DNA of 64,000 bases, taken from assembly GCA_031771865.1 (NCBI GenBank), contig JASISA010000001.1, positions 558,001 to 622,000 on the forward strand, read 5' to 3'. The stretch is from Nothophaeocryptopus gaeumannii. Lineage: Eukaryota > Ascomycota > Dothideomycetes > Mycosphaerellales > Mycosphaerellaceae. The translations under genes and the position numbers were made by a program. Of the stretch, positions 30,237 through 41,600 are shown piece by piece. Under the pieces are notes generated by a model. That model did no database searches. It saw only the letters and a program-made list of their open reading frames with translations, and was not told where the DNA came from. The first letter of the stretch is position 1, and each line of letters starts with the position of its first letter.

Positions 30237-32685
30237 CTACTTTTGAGTAGCCTGGTACGCCTCGTGCAACTTCTTTTGCCTCTCCCAGTCCTTCTTCAAC
30301 TTCTTTGACTTGGACTTGGCGACTTCGTTGCCTTCTGCGTCTTTCGTGGGTAGCCCATCCTCATCCCATGCGCTGTACTCGCTCGTCCGGAACATCTCCA
30401 AGTGCGAAAGCTTGCCCTTCTCTAATCTCTCCTTCTCTGCCGCTTCAGCATCAGCCTTGGCCTTCTCTTTCGCAGCAGCTTTCTTCGCGGCAAGCGCTTC
30501 CCGATCGAATCGTTCTTGTCGGAGTGATGTTGATAGCGGTCGGACGAGCGCATGGCGGTTCTCCCGATCCTCCAGATAGATATCGAGGTTCCATAGAACG
30601 ATGTCGCGTAGGTGATCGCAGGCCGCGAGATGTTCTTTGGGTCCAGCGTTGCTGCTGTTCAAGTCGAAGATCTTCTTTTGGAAGGTTGCATAGGCAGCAA
30701 CGTAGGGCTGAGAAGCGTCGTAGTGATTGTCTTTCTCGTCCAGACGACCCAGAGAGGCCAGGTCCACCCCGCCCTTCATGGCCTGCTGTCGGACCTTATC
30801 ACGCAACTCGGCCAGAGGGTAAATGAAGGGCTTTGCCTTCTCGGGAATATCAACGCCTGACCAGCCCATTTGTCCCGGTCGGTAGTCTGCATCGAGGCCG
30901 AACATGATGACGATGTCTGTGATCCATTTTCCGATCGCTAAAGAGGTCTCGTCGGAGACGCTCGGTGCTGAGTTGTATGCAGTAACGAGATCGGTCAGTA
31001 CTCGCATCGCAGCAGGGGTATCAAAGGAGTCGCAAAGGGCGTCATGCATCTTTTGTTTTGAAGTCTCAAGCAGCTGGCCAAGATCGGTCGCAGCGCCAGC
31101 GATCCCATTCGCTCCATTCACTGCACTGGTAGGATGCATTTGCAGGTCGCGAATTTTGATAAAGAAGTTGTTGACGCGCTCTTCCCACGCGCTGCTGGCT
31201 TTGAGGAGATCGGGCGTGATCTCGAGACCCTCTTTCCAGGCACCAAGCAGGTAGACGATGCGGAGCGATCGAGGCGTGAAGTCGCCTGTGGAGAGAGCCT
31301 CCTTGATGGTTGTGAAATTCTTCAAGCTCTTGCTCATCTTACTGCCTGCGATACTGAGATGGCCCATGTGGAGAAAGTAGTTGACCCACTGCTCGCTCTC
31401 TCCGCCGCACTTGTGCCAGTATGCTTCAGACTGCGCAAGCTCGTTGTCGTGATGCGGAAAGGCCAGGTCGATGCCGCCGGAGTGGATGTCAAATTGCTTT
31501 CCGAGGACATCAGATGCCATGGCAGAGCACTCAATATGCCAACCAGGACGACCTTCACCCCAGGGTGACTCCCAGCTTGGCTCACCTGGTCTCGAGGCTT
31601 TCCAGAGGGCAAAGTCTGCGCCTGACTTCTTGAAGGAGGTCTTCTTGGCAGATAACGAGCCTTCTCCGTCGGCTTGAAGCTCCTTGTCGTTTCGGTTCCA
31701 TGGGTCCAATCTTGCATAGTATCCTCCGGAGCCCTCCCATGCAGTTGTGTCGTAGTAGACAGAGCCTTCGTTCTCATACGCGTACCCGTTGTCCTGGATT
31801 TGCTTCACGAAGTCGACAATTTGTGGTCCGTATTCGGTGACGCGCGTAAGCTTATCCGGGTATCGCACATTAAGAGCTTTCATGTCGTCAAAGAATCGTT
31901 GCTCGTACCGCTTAGTCAATTTCGTAAAGATGTCGTGGTCCTTTCCAGTGACAGTTGTGGCATGAAGTGAATCAATGTAGGGTAGCAAGACGCCTGATGC
32001 TTTGGCGACGAATTCGTCCTTGGGCGGATTTGACAGCTGCAGTGCCTCTGACGCGGATCGCGTTGTGTTCAGGTGCATCTTCACCTTGGCTTCCTTGTCT
32101 CCTGGCGGCGTGCCATCGTTCGCGATGCTCTTGCCTTCCAGCACGTGGCCATATGCTTGCTGTGCTGCCTGTGTGTATGTCTTAGGCGTAGTCTCGTGAC
32201 TTAGAAGAGACAGGTTCTTCTTGACATATGCGTCAAAGGCCTCTAGTGTTGTCTTCCGAAGGTCTTCATCCACCTCTTTGTGCCTGTCAAGGAACTGTTT
32301 CAGAAGATGTTGTTGTCTCGCAGCCAGAATGATCTTGTCGTCCACGTCCGTGATGTTCATGACAAAGTTCACGCTGAACTTGAAGTAGTCTTGCATGATG
32401 CGGCGGATGATGTCCTGCGAGACATAGTTGCGGGCATGACCTAAGTGCTATCAGTTATTAGTCCCGTCCTGCCCCTTCCCAAGATCTTGTCTGCTCCCAT
32501 ACCGCATCATCATACACTGTCGGCCCGCACGCATACCACCCAACCTTCCTGCCTTGCGGATCCAACGGCACAAAGGGAGTTTTCGATCTCGTTAATGAGT
32601 TGTACACACTCAATTTTGGAAGTCGGTCTCGCACTGCTGCGGTTGGCTCTGGAGGAGCGCGCCATTCTGGCTGTGCCGTCGCCAT
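30237..32685 (-). CDS. Cysteinyl-tRNA synthetase
   Basis: Two exons, 32685-32503 and 32447-30237, joined over a 55-nt intron (GTATGG..ATAG), give 797 residues from MATAQPEWRAPPEPTAA. Class I motifs: CGPTVYDDAHLGHARNYV (zinc-ligand cysteine and HIGH), GWHIECSAM, HSGGIDLAFPHHDNE (more zinc ligands), and KMSKS in GSKMSKSLKNF. A eukaryote-type insertion follows HIGH (DRHKEVDEDLRKTT region), and a Lys/Ala/Glu-rich C-terminal helix ends the protein. It charges tRNA-Cys. The frame stays open upstream of 32685, with an in-frame ATG at 32847 giving 54 more residues (MVLQTSQLLRCLLNNTRQSH and onward) that look like a mitochondrial presequence, so cytosolic and mitochondrial forms may come from two starts. 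Confidence 0.92.
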
Positions 32686-33486
32686 CGGAGGTGCTGCGAG
32701 ACTGCTGGTCGCTCGTGATGCTGGCCAAAGGAATCGAGGACGGTACTGGTCCGGCTTAACGACGGCGGAGGAAAGCGTGATCGGTGGGTGTGACTGGCGT
32801 GTGTTGTTCAAAAGACATCGAAGAAGCTGACTGGTTTGAAGAACCATCAACGAGCGTGGAAGAACCGTGTGGCGGGGAGAGCGCTCGTGGTCGTTGTATG
32901 ACTTGTCTTTGACTGTACACAGAGTCATTTGGACAAGAGCGCATGTGAAACGTCCCTCATATCGGATATCGGAGCTGCTGCAGCCGCCGATCCCGAGTTT
33001 GGGGCGAGCCATGCCGACCGCGACCGCGAAGTCCTCTTCAGCCTCATCACCAGCCGCCGACCAAGTCGATGAGGTCGATGAGGTCGATACCAGGTTAGCT
33101 AATACCTTGGTCATCTAGCTGCAGCTGGAGAGTGAAGCGCATGTGATGAAGCCTCGCCACGCCATACGGATGCTCCAGATTGGCGGCCGCTTAAAAGTAC
33201 CACCAGCCGATAGGGCCTAGAACGGTGGGTCTATTGCTCCGGGCTGGACGACTAACTTCACTTACCACGCGTGGCTGCTTCGTCGCGTGGAGGTATCGTG
33301 AGCTCTCAACTATAAAGGTGGGAGCTCGGCATGGCGGGAACAAGTCTGTCATCATTTCCAGCATACTCCAATTCCGAGGCCTCTCTAGCAATCCTCAGGA
33401 CAAGAACCAGCAACCTGCTTAAATAAGACTCATTGTACCACCAAATCTGGATCCATAGGAACGAAGACATTCAGCGACCATTCAAG
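32686..33486. promoter_or_regulatory. Divergent upstream region of CysRS and the DUF1772 gene
   Basis: 801 bp between the CysRS short start and the DUF1772 start. The CysRS-proximal 162 bp can encode the alternative presequence from 32847. The frame stays open to 33114 but without conserved content. A TATAAA-like sequence (CAACTATAAAGG) at about 33306 lies about 180 bp before the DUF1772 ATG. Confidence 0.4.
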
Positions 33487-33960
33487 ATGTCTTCCTTTGA
33501 TCAAATCGCCCAACTCATCGCCATCCCGACCGCCTGCATCTTCAGCGGCTACCAACTAGCCATGGCCCAGAATGCTGTTCCAATCCTGTACAAGCAGCCA
33601 ACATCAATCGCTGCACCAGCATTTATGCAAGTCTACTACAATGGCGCCAAAATCATCGTTCCTGCCACGTTTGTTGCAGCCGGCGCTTTTGGCTATCTAG
33701 CATATCAGCGACCACAGTATCGAGCCCTTTACGCTTCCGCAGCTGGGCTATTATTGAGTGTCGGCCTCTACACGCAAGTGGTGATGCTTCCTGGAATCAA
33801 CAGAGTTATTGCAATCGGAAAGGACAAGACTTTGCAGGTACAAGCGGATGCAAGTGGAGAGGCTGTTAAGTTGATGAAGGCCTGGGTCAATCAAAGCTAC
33901 TTCCGTTCTGGACTCTTCTTGTCGGCCGGTGCACTTGGGCTTTACGCGGCTTTGAATTGA
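33487..33960 (+). CDS. DUF1772 (anthrone-oxygenase-like) membrane protein
   Basis: 157 residues from ATG 33487 (MSSFDQIAQLIAIPTACIFS). Four hydrophobic segments (about 8-25, 58-78, 85-105, 137-155) with conserved-looking SGYQLAMAQNAVPIL, a YYNGAKIIVPATF segment, and GINRVIA match the DUF1772 pattern. Some members are anthrone oxygenases in polyketide pathways and others are of unknown function. An upstream in-frame start has poorer context. It sits 560 bp before a P450, so a shared pathway is possible, but no polyketide synthase is in the window. Confidence 0.75.
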   Translation: MSSFDQIAQLIAIPTACIFSGYQLAMAQNAVPILYKQPTSIAAPAFMQVYYNGAKIIVPATFVAAGAFGYLAYQRPQYRALYASAAGLLLSVGLYTQVVMLPGINRVIAIGKDKTLQVQADASGEAVKLMKAWVNQSYFRSGLFLSAGALGLYAALN

Positions 33961-34522
33961 TGAGACCGACATGCGGGCTTGCGAGGCAAGCCTTGCGCCT
34001 GGGATCTGGACAGATTTGAATCAATGGGCTTGGAGTTCACGCACACACATCGCCGATATCCACACATCAACAATCGGCTAGTCAACCAGACGACTTACCA
34101 TTTTCACTCCGCCTTCAATCTACTCTCTTCATCCAGCTCACTTTGTTTAGACCGTCTCACAGAGTTCCTCTACACTACCAGTTTCTCTCCACACAGCTCA
34201 AAAAGTGATGGCCTTGCATGCGTTCAGGAGGACTTTCTGATCTCCCGCGTAGAAGGTGTTCCTCATCTATAAACTGCCACACATGGTTTTGGCGCATCCG
34301 CTGCACAACATTCGTATACAGGACGATGTTGGCCATGCACTCGATCCGCAGACCCACTTACTAACCAATCACAGTCCGACACGTCGATCAGCGTAGCGCC
34401 AGATTGTCAACTGTCGACAGGACCTTAGTCGAGCTACAGTATTGAAATGGCTGCCAATCCGGATGTAGCTATTGGTTGTAAAACCTCGACTTCACGTCGC
34501 CAGTTTCTCTACACTATTGAAG
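33961..34522. other. Intergenic region upstream of the P450
   Basis: 562 bp with no supported gene. Short open frames show no recognisable content. It should carry the P450 promoter. Confidence 0.4.
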
Positions 34523-36049
34523 ATGCTTCCTGTCGCTGGGCTGATTGCAATAGCATTGTTGGCGTATGCTGCTCACAAATTCCTAGTCCCATGGCTAAGA
34601 CATCGCTCTATCCGCCGGACCATCCCTCTCCACACTTTCAAGGACCGTCCAGATACACACGAGCACTACGTCAAATCGACACGTCAACTCCATTATGCCG
34701 GCTACCGCAAGTACAGCCAGAATGACGAGGCTTACCGCGTCCGTACCTCAGCGGGAGGCGAACGTATCATCCTCCCAATGCGCTACTTGGGAGAAATCAA
34801 GAATGCCCCCCAAAGTCACGTTAGCTTACCGGATGAAATGGAAGAACTTCTCTTGATGAAATACACTGGCGTCCCGCAACGAACCGACTCTGGAACGAAG
34901 GTCGTCAGGGTTGATCTAACGAGACAGCTCGGCAATTTCGTAGAGGCAATGTGGGAGGAATGTATCTTCGGTTTCGAAAAATACCTGCCCTTACCATCAA
35001 CCAACGAGTGGACTATCGTCAAACCCTACCACGTGTTCGCCCACATCGTAGCCCTCATATCCGGGCGCGTTCTCGTCGGTCCATCCCTCTGCCGCAACGA
35101 AACCTGGATCCGTCTCTCCATCGAATTCTCCTCACACGCCTTCGGCGCAGCTCGAAAGCTTCGCTCAGGAAACAAATATCCTTGGAGTATGTGGTGGGCG
35201 AGCTTGACAGAACCCGCCGTACATGGAATCTGGGCTCGACGGGAAGAAGCTGAGAATCTTCTCAAACCCGTGTGCGAGGAGCGACTGAAACGACAGAATG
35301 ATCCGGATTGGAAAAGGCCAAATGATGGGATTCAATGGCTACTCGATTCCCATGAGAAAAGTGGAGAGTCGATCAATGAAGTCGTCAAGTCCCAACTCCG
35401 CCTCACAATGGCTGCGATCCACAATACCACAATGTCCGTAACAAACGATCTTTTCGATCTCCTCGCTCATCCCCTATACATCCCCATCCTGCGCGAACAA
35501 ATCGATCAAGTCCTAGCAGAAGAGGGCGAATGGACGAAACAAGCTCTTACAAAATTAAGAAAAATGGATTCGTTCATGAAAGAAAGTCAGAGGATGAATC
35601 CTTCGACTCCAATTACAGGCAAGCGGAAAGTGATGAGGGATTTTCCGCTAAATGATGGGTTGGTGCTGCCAGCGGGAGCGCATGTGGCTTTTACGAGTGA
35701 TGCTATGAATCGGGATCCGGCGATTTATAGGGATGCGGATAAGTTTGATGGGCTGAGGTTTTATAATTTGAGGAGTGCGCCTAGCTCGGATGAGGGTGCT
35801 TCGTCGAGTGAGACGAAATATCAATTCGTCACGTCCACACCGGAGTACATGAATTGGGGGTCAGGAAGCCATGCTTGTCCAGGGAGGTGGTTTGCGAGTA
35901 ATGAGATCAAGCTGATGTTGGCATATGTTTTGATGAACTACGACTTCAAGTGGAAAGAGGGCAAGGGACGGCCAGAGAGTAGTGTCATTGACTGGAACAT
36001 CTTGCCGGATAGAGAGTGTGAAGTCGAGGTCAGAAGGAGAAAGGTTTAG
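34523..36049 (+). CDS. Cytochrome P450, ent-kaurene-oxidase-like group
   Basis: An intronless frame of 508 residues from ATG 34523 (MLPVAGLIAIALLAYAAHKF); the upstream open frame lacks an ATG. N-terminal membrane anchor at residues 3-20. I-helix segment LTMAAIHNTTMSVTND (the AAIHNTT variant common in the fungal CYP503/CYP68-like group), ExxR in KESQRMNP, PERF-equivalent DGLRFYNLR, and heme loop WGSGSHACPGRWFA with the thiolate cysteine. Such enzymes sit in the ER and oxidise terpenoids, alkaloids or polyketide products with NADPH-P450 reductase. Substrate unknown. It is the last intact gene before the transposon block. Confidence 0.88.
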   Translation: MLPVAGLIAIALLAYAAHKFLVPWLRHRSIRRTIPLHTFKDRPDTHEHYVKSTRQLHYAGYRKYSQNDEAYRVRTSAGGERIILPMRYLGEIKNAPQSHVSLPDEMEELLLMKYTGVPQRTDSGTKVVRVDLTRQLGNFVEAMWEECIFGFEKYLPLPSTNEWTIVKPYHVFAHIVALISGRVLVGPSLCRNETWIRLSIEFSSHAFGAARKLRSGNKYPWSMWWASLTEPAVHGIWARREEAENLLKPVCEERLKRQNDPDWKRPNDGIQWLLDSHEKSGESINEVVKSQLRLTMAAIHNTTMSVTNDLFDLLAHPLYIPILREQIDQVLAEEGEWTKQALTKLRKMDSFMKESQRMNPSTPITGKRKVMRDFPLNDGLVLPAGAHVAFTSDAMNRDPAIYRDADKFDGLRFYNLRSAPSSDEGASSSETKYQFVTSTPEYMNWGSGSHACPGRWFASNEIKLMLAYVLMNYDFKWKEGKGRPESSVIDWNILPDRECEVEVRRRKV

Positions 36050-36149
36050 ATTGGACGTTCTCGAAGTGCATTGAGTTGACCATGCTCTCGTGTTGACATC
36101 CGAGCAGAGTTATTTTTGCGAAGTGGGCGAAGCTCTTTGTTGATGTGTT

Positions 36150-36600
36150 GAACAAGTTGCTGATCCGATCAAGCGCTTCGCCGTCTGGGCCGCATATTGC
36201 TGCATCTGCGGCGTGATGCTTGAATATGACAAACTGGTCGGGTCAACAGTGAGCGCGTATCCAGCTTTCCAGAAACAATTCGGAGTTCCGTATCCTTCTC
36301 AACCATCGGGCTCCCTGGTTGCAGCAGATAACCTGGCAATTATCGTCGCGGCGTTGAGCATTGGAGATGCGATTGGAACGGTGTTGGGTGGGATCGTCAT
36401 GTGGTTGTAAAGTGGTACGGAAGAGAGCCAGTCATAATCGGAACCGCAGTAGTTGCCGGTCTTGGTGTTGTGATGCAAGTCGTCAAAGGCGACTGGAAGC
36501 TGTTCATGGGTGGCAGAATCGTAAATGGTGAGGTTCGTCAATACATTCAGAGACGCCAACACTCACTGCTGCCAAGGTGTAAGATGATTCGCCAAGAGAG
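36150..36600 (+). pseudogene. Truncated MFS sugar/quinate-type transporter
   Basis: The reading frame at 36150-36408 gives DPIKRFAVWAAYCCICGVML, then YDKLVGSTVSAYPAFQKQFG and helices 1-2 of a hexose-family MFS transporter (SIGDAIGTVLGGIV). It stops at TGGTTGTAA; coding continues in another frame as KWYGREPVIIGTAVVAGLGV and WKLFMGGRIVNG. Only about 150 of the usual 500 residues are present, and the match ends just before the AT-rich transposon block begins. There is no ATG at the start. This is a remnant cut by repeat insertion or deletion. Confidence 0.75.
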
Positions 36601-36659
36601 GGCATAGACTTGAAAAGCACGGTCAAGCGTGTGATATTACGGATTTCCAGTAGGCGTGC

Positions 36660-37620
36660 CTACCTGCGGCTACACCCGCACACACACCTCAGGTCTTAGA
36701 TAGTTAGCATTCCTTTACAACAACACTACACAACAACACTATTAAAGACTATCTACCTTTCCTAATATCCTTATAAGCCCCCTTCGGATCCGTAGTAAAG
36801 AGCCTAAGTAACGAAAGGGCTAGAAATATACGCTACCTACGTATAATTAGGTACTACTAGACTAAATCTTATACCTTAAAGACCTCTAGGTAGAAGGGTA
36901 CTCTAACTATAGCGCTACGCGCGTCCTTTATATTAGTAGACGCTATATTAATAAACTAAGGACTAATATTACTCTCTTTAATAAACTCTATCTAATATTC
37001 GTAAAGAAAGGCCTTATTAAAAGGCTAACTCCTAAGCATAAAGAGTATATAATCTCCTACCTTAAGGATAAGCCTATAGCTTATCTTAATAGGATTATAT
37101 AGTTTATCTTTAACGAGTTCGATATTATAGTATCTAAAGGCTTTATATATAAGCTTATTACCTATAAGAAGTTCTTAAGAAAGAAGGCTTAGCGAGAAGC
37201 TCTAGAAAGGAATAGAGAAGTACGAGGTATATAGCGATATCTATAAAGGATAATATCCTTAAAGTACGTCTACTATATAGATAAGAGTAGCTTAAACGAG
37301 CGTACTAGCTAGCGTAAATATAGCTACTTATTATATAATAATATTCTTGTATTACTATACTATTCTATCTATAGACAAGTAGCTATCTCTAACTCGTTCT
37401 TTAAAGGTAAAAGCCGTTAGTATAAAACTCTTCTACTCCTTCCTATCTTATAGGATTCTATCCCTACTACTATCTTCTATTTATCCTTTAAATATAGAGA
37501 GGATCTCTATAGCTCCTTCTTCTTACTAGGTCCTTTTACTCCTATCCTTCCTCCTCCCTTATAAGCGAGAACTATTCTAGTATCCCCTCCCTAATTATCT
37601 ACCTCGTAGCTATATTAAGG
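36660..37620 (+). mobile_element. RIP-destroyed DDE (Tc1/mariner-like) transposon remnant
   Basis: Strongly AT-rich DNA with many TpA and very few CpA/TpG. Reading plus-strand codons around 37260-37320 while allowing RIP changes (TGG to TAG, GAG to AAG) shows a YID[E]S[G]LNERT pattern followed by RKY, which resembles the second catalytic block of DDE_3/Tc1-type transposases. The upstream part (36800-37200) has a helix-turn-helix-like lysine-rich character. Inverted repeats were not found. The class assignment is tentative. Confidence 0.4.
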
Positions 37621-37639
37621 CCTCTCCTTATTTATATAA

Positions 37640-38645
37640 TCTCTTGCTATAAGGATCTAGTATCTTGAAATAGTCTCTCCCCTACTTCTTGTTTTTCTAG
37701 GTAGAATATTATAATATATTTAAGTATCTAGGCCCTATATCTATATATGTATTCAGGTATCTTGCCTAGGACTCTTCTCCTTATAAGGTATATATTCAAG
37801 CTAATATATTCGGTCCTAATAAGTATTACTATTGTACTCTATAGCCTAGACTATCCCTTATAGAGTTTTCTACCCCTCTCTCTATCTTACTAGACTACTA
37901 GGAGTTCTTAGCCTTATTAGGCCGTATATCTCTTCTTAAGTTAGGTTAGCTATATCTTATTATAGGTTAGGTATATCTACTATCCCTTTAGTATTAGGTT
38001 ACCCTATTAGATCTAATCTATCGCCTAGCCCTCTACTAATACTATAATGTCCTCTTATCTAGTCCTCTAGGCCTATACCTATACTAGGCGTTTCCTTTTC
38101 CTATACTCCCTTTAGATCTACTTGTATCTCTCCTAGATATACTTAGTAGTAGGATTGTCTTTAGTTTTAACTACCTAGTACCTTATAATTTCTTGTATAT
38201 ATAGGTATAGTAGTAGTATCTCGGTCTCCCTCTAGAGGATTCCTTCTAGGATATTTTTATATACTCCTACGATATATCTAAGTACTTAGTTCTAAATCCT
38301 CTCTAGTAGGGTTGTAATTCCCTTCCTATACCCTAGTAAGCCCTCTAGTATTGTCTACACTTTAGCTCTATATATTATTACTAGTCTAACTACTACTATA
38401 TAAAGGTATCTTACTTTCTAGAAGGATACTCCCTATATAGACTTGCATAGCCTTTAGAGGGATTACGTCTAGGCTCTACCCTCCTCTACTACTATTTTAA
38501 TATATAGTCCCTACTATAGCTTAGAGTCTACCCTTACTCCTAAGAGTCTAAGGTATAGGACTAGGCTATCTTATATCCCCTAGATATTTACTATAGCTTA
38601 CATATTATATCTTTTCCTACTTCTAGAGAAGTAGATAAGCTAATA
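37640..38645 (-). mobile_element. RIP-mutated 3' part of a second non-LTR retrotransposon
   Basis: Reading the minus strand with RIP in mind gives the C-terminal part of a LINE reverse transcriptase: an LGVxxDSKL segment, then RLC, GVSFxKVRxLY, VVRxVxxY and LERIQNQxLRYI. This is the thumb/C-terminal pattern of fungal Tad/I-type elements. The order differs from the Tad1-like copies A-C, so it is a different family. The element is cut off where copy A begins at about 38650. Confidence 0.5.
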
Positions 38646-38649
38646 AAAA

Positions 38650-41600
38650 CGAATTTAGGGAGGCGGTATTACTAAAACCTTAGAATATACGGAACCTATT
38701 AAGGTAATACACGTATCTAAAGCACGGCTATACGCCGCTATTAGCGGGTACGCAGTTAGCGCTCGAAAATACTAATTCTTAGTATTAGAAGAAGAGAATT
38801 CTCTACTAAGTATAGCTAGTATATAAGGCTATACTACCTTAGGTATAGACAATAGACTAGAGCTATTTCAAGAGGTTACTAAAGAAACTACTATAGGTAG
38901 AGATATAGGGAGTATTAATCTAGCTTCCTACCTAACCTCCTAAGAGAAGGGGTATAGAGAGAAGAACGTAGTAGTAAACAAGAACTAGTAGGGTCCCCTC
39001 TTACCTTAGGAGGCCCTAAAAGAGATTTAGAATAAGGTAGCTAAACTAATGCATTAGAGTTAACACTCCTCCCTCTAACTAGAGAGGGTAATCTAGATAA
39101 TTCTAGATATAATTTACTTAACTATAGCGCGGACTACGAAGCGTACTAACTAGGAAGCTACTCTAGAATCTATCTAACGGAGTATTACATAGATTTAGAA
39201 GAAGATAGAGTAGAGTCTAGGACTAAAGATAACCTAGGCTATAGTCGTAGCCTAATAGCTAGCCTAGCTGTCTAGCATTAAAGCATAAAGAGCTGCGTGC
39301 TCCCTTAAGATTCACGTAGATAACGAAGCGACTAGGGCTAAGCTTAGGGATACTAAAGCTACCCGGATTATTTCGCGTTTTACTATAGAAGGAGGGAACT
39401 AGGCACATGTAGTCGTAGTTAAGAAGGTCCCCGATAGACTAGTTCTCACGACTACGGACCCTATAGTAAGGAACCGAATAGCGGTAGATACCTAAGGCCT
39501 AGGCAAGGTCTTAAAGGAGGCAAGAATAGTATAGAAAACCTTCCTAGTCCAAGTCCACTTTATTATAGTTATAGGAAACGACTCTACTATATAGCGGATC
39601 CAGTTAATTAAGGAAGATAATAAGCGGCTAATACCCGGAATCCAAGTATAGAATACCTAGTAGAAGGGCTAGAAAGCTATAGTAACGGGAACAAAGAAAT
39701 AGAGTACTCTAGTAGTCGAACTAAAGACAGTGGAAGCTACTAGAGCTATAGTAGAGAAGGGCATTATTATCTCTAGAGTACTCTACGATACTAAAGAATA
39801 GGACTACTAATAGACAATAATATAGTACTTCAACTACTAAAGATATAGCTATATTAGTATAAGGTCCACAAATAGTATAGTATATGCAAGGTATAGAGGA
39901 AGCTATAATATAAGAGAATATGCGTATAAGAAGCTTATAGAGGTAGACCGATTAAAGTATAGTAAATACGGAAATTGTAGTTAGAACTACCTAGCTTAGT
40001 ACTATGTATACTTAAAGAGACAAGTAATTAAGGACAAGATTTAGAGTATAAAGAAGATAGGGGCGAGCTATATAGCTAAGCTAACCTATAGTACTCCTAG
40101 CTCTACTTCTCCTCTACCTTCCCCTCCTCTATAGTAAGGAGCGAATAGGGAGGGAGAGGACTAAATAGCTACCCGGATAAGCCGCGAATATGTCCTAGGT
40201 AGGAGGCTAATAGGAATAGTAGTAGAGAAGCGAATACTATAGAGGTTTAGGAGGCTAGTTGGGGTAGTGAATAGGGCTAAGACTATTGTACTAGAGTAAG
40301 GACAAGGGTTAATCCGACGAGTAATACAGCGGGATTAACTACTAGCTAGTACCTAATAAACACATAACCGATACTAAGTATACTATAGGCAAACGTACGG
40401 AAATTATAGGCTACCTACCGGTAGCTACTCGATAATAGCTAGAAAGATACTCTCGCTATCTAGGAGCTATATACTAACCCAAGTAATAGAAGAATAGTTA
40501 TATATCCGAAGTACTATACTATTGCAGGGGAAGATAAAGATAGGAGAGTCGTATTCTACGTCTATAAGAAGTATAGCCTATCCGAATAGTCGTACCGGAT
40601 TATAAGTAATTAGAAGATCCTAATCTTACTATAAACGATAATAGGAACTATATACCTCTATAACATCTATAACTAGGATACGAGGCTTATAGTAGAGGAG
40701 CTTTTAGAAGGTATTAAGGAACCGGGAGACTACGTTCTAGTTAGAGACTTCAATCTTCACTACCGTTAGTAGGGAGGACCGTTAGTACTATAGGAGGATC
40801 TTAGAGTAAGAGAGCTACGAGAGGCGTGTCGAGATACGCTATACCTAGCGATACCCCTAGGCCTTACTACCTAGAGAAAGATACTATAGTCCTAAACTAG
40901 GACGACGATAGACCTTACTCTTGTAATAGAGGAGATATTAAAGAGGATAATAGCATATTAGCTAGGTAAGGAAGACATTAACTCTAATTATATTAGTATA
41001 GAGACAACTATTAATATAGGGATATAGGAGGAGACGAGAACAAGATAGATGTGGAAGGATACTAACTAGGAGGAGTTTAGAGAGACGCTCTAAAAGCTCC
41101 TACCTATAGCCGAAGGGATAACAATAAAGGAGGATATAGATAGTACCGTAAGTAATCTTAGTAATACTCTATAAAAGACAAGGGACCTTGTTGTCCGGCG
41201 TAAAACATATCGGCCGCTAGATCCAAGGAGTGTGCCGGTAGTACTACATGCGATTTAGGAGGCTCGGTAGGTAAGACGGCATGTATAATAGATAGGGAGC
41301 GAGGAGTACTAGAAGGAGTAGAGGGCACGAAACTAGGAGAAAAAGAGAACTATCTAGATAGAGAAAAGGAAATAGTAGAGGACCGCGGTTCATAAAACCG
41401 CTAGCGAGCTACAGGGAATATAGAAGCTAGCTAAGTAGGTAAAGAATAGTAATAGCCCTATTCGACCTCCCTAGATACCTATACTAACACATAATAACGA
41501 TTAGTTCACGACGGATAGTACGAAAACAGAGATCCTACGGATAGCCCTTTTCCTCATACTAGAGCCCGTAGATACATTAGATATCGAGAGCACTATATAC

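Noticed and set aside
30305..30826. Plus-strand open frame (173 residues) opposite the CysRS C-terminus
   Set aside because: Shadow of the Lys/Ala-rich synthetase tail; no domain or start context.
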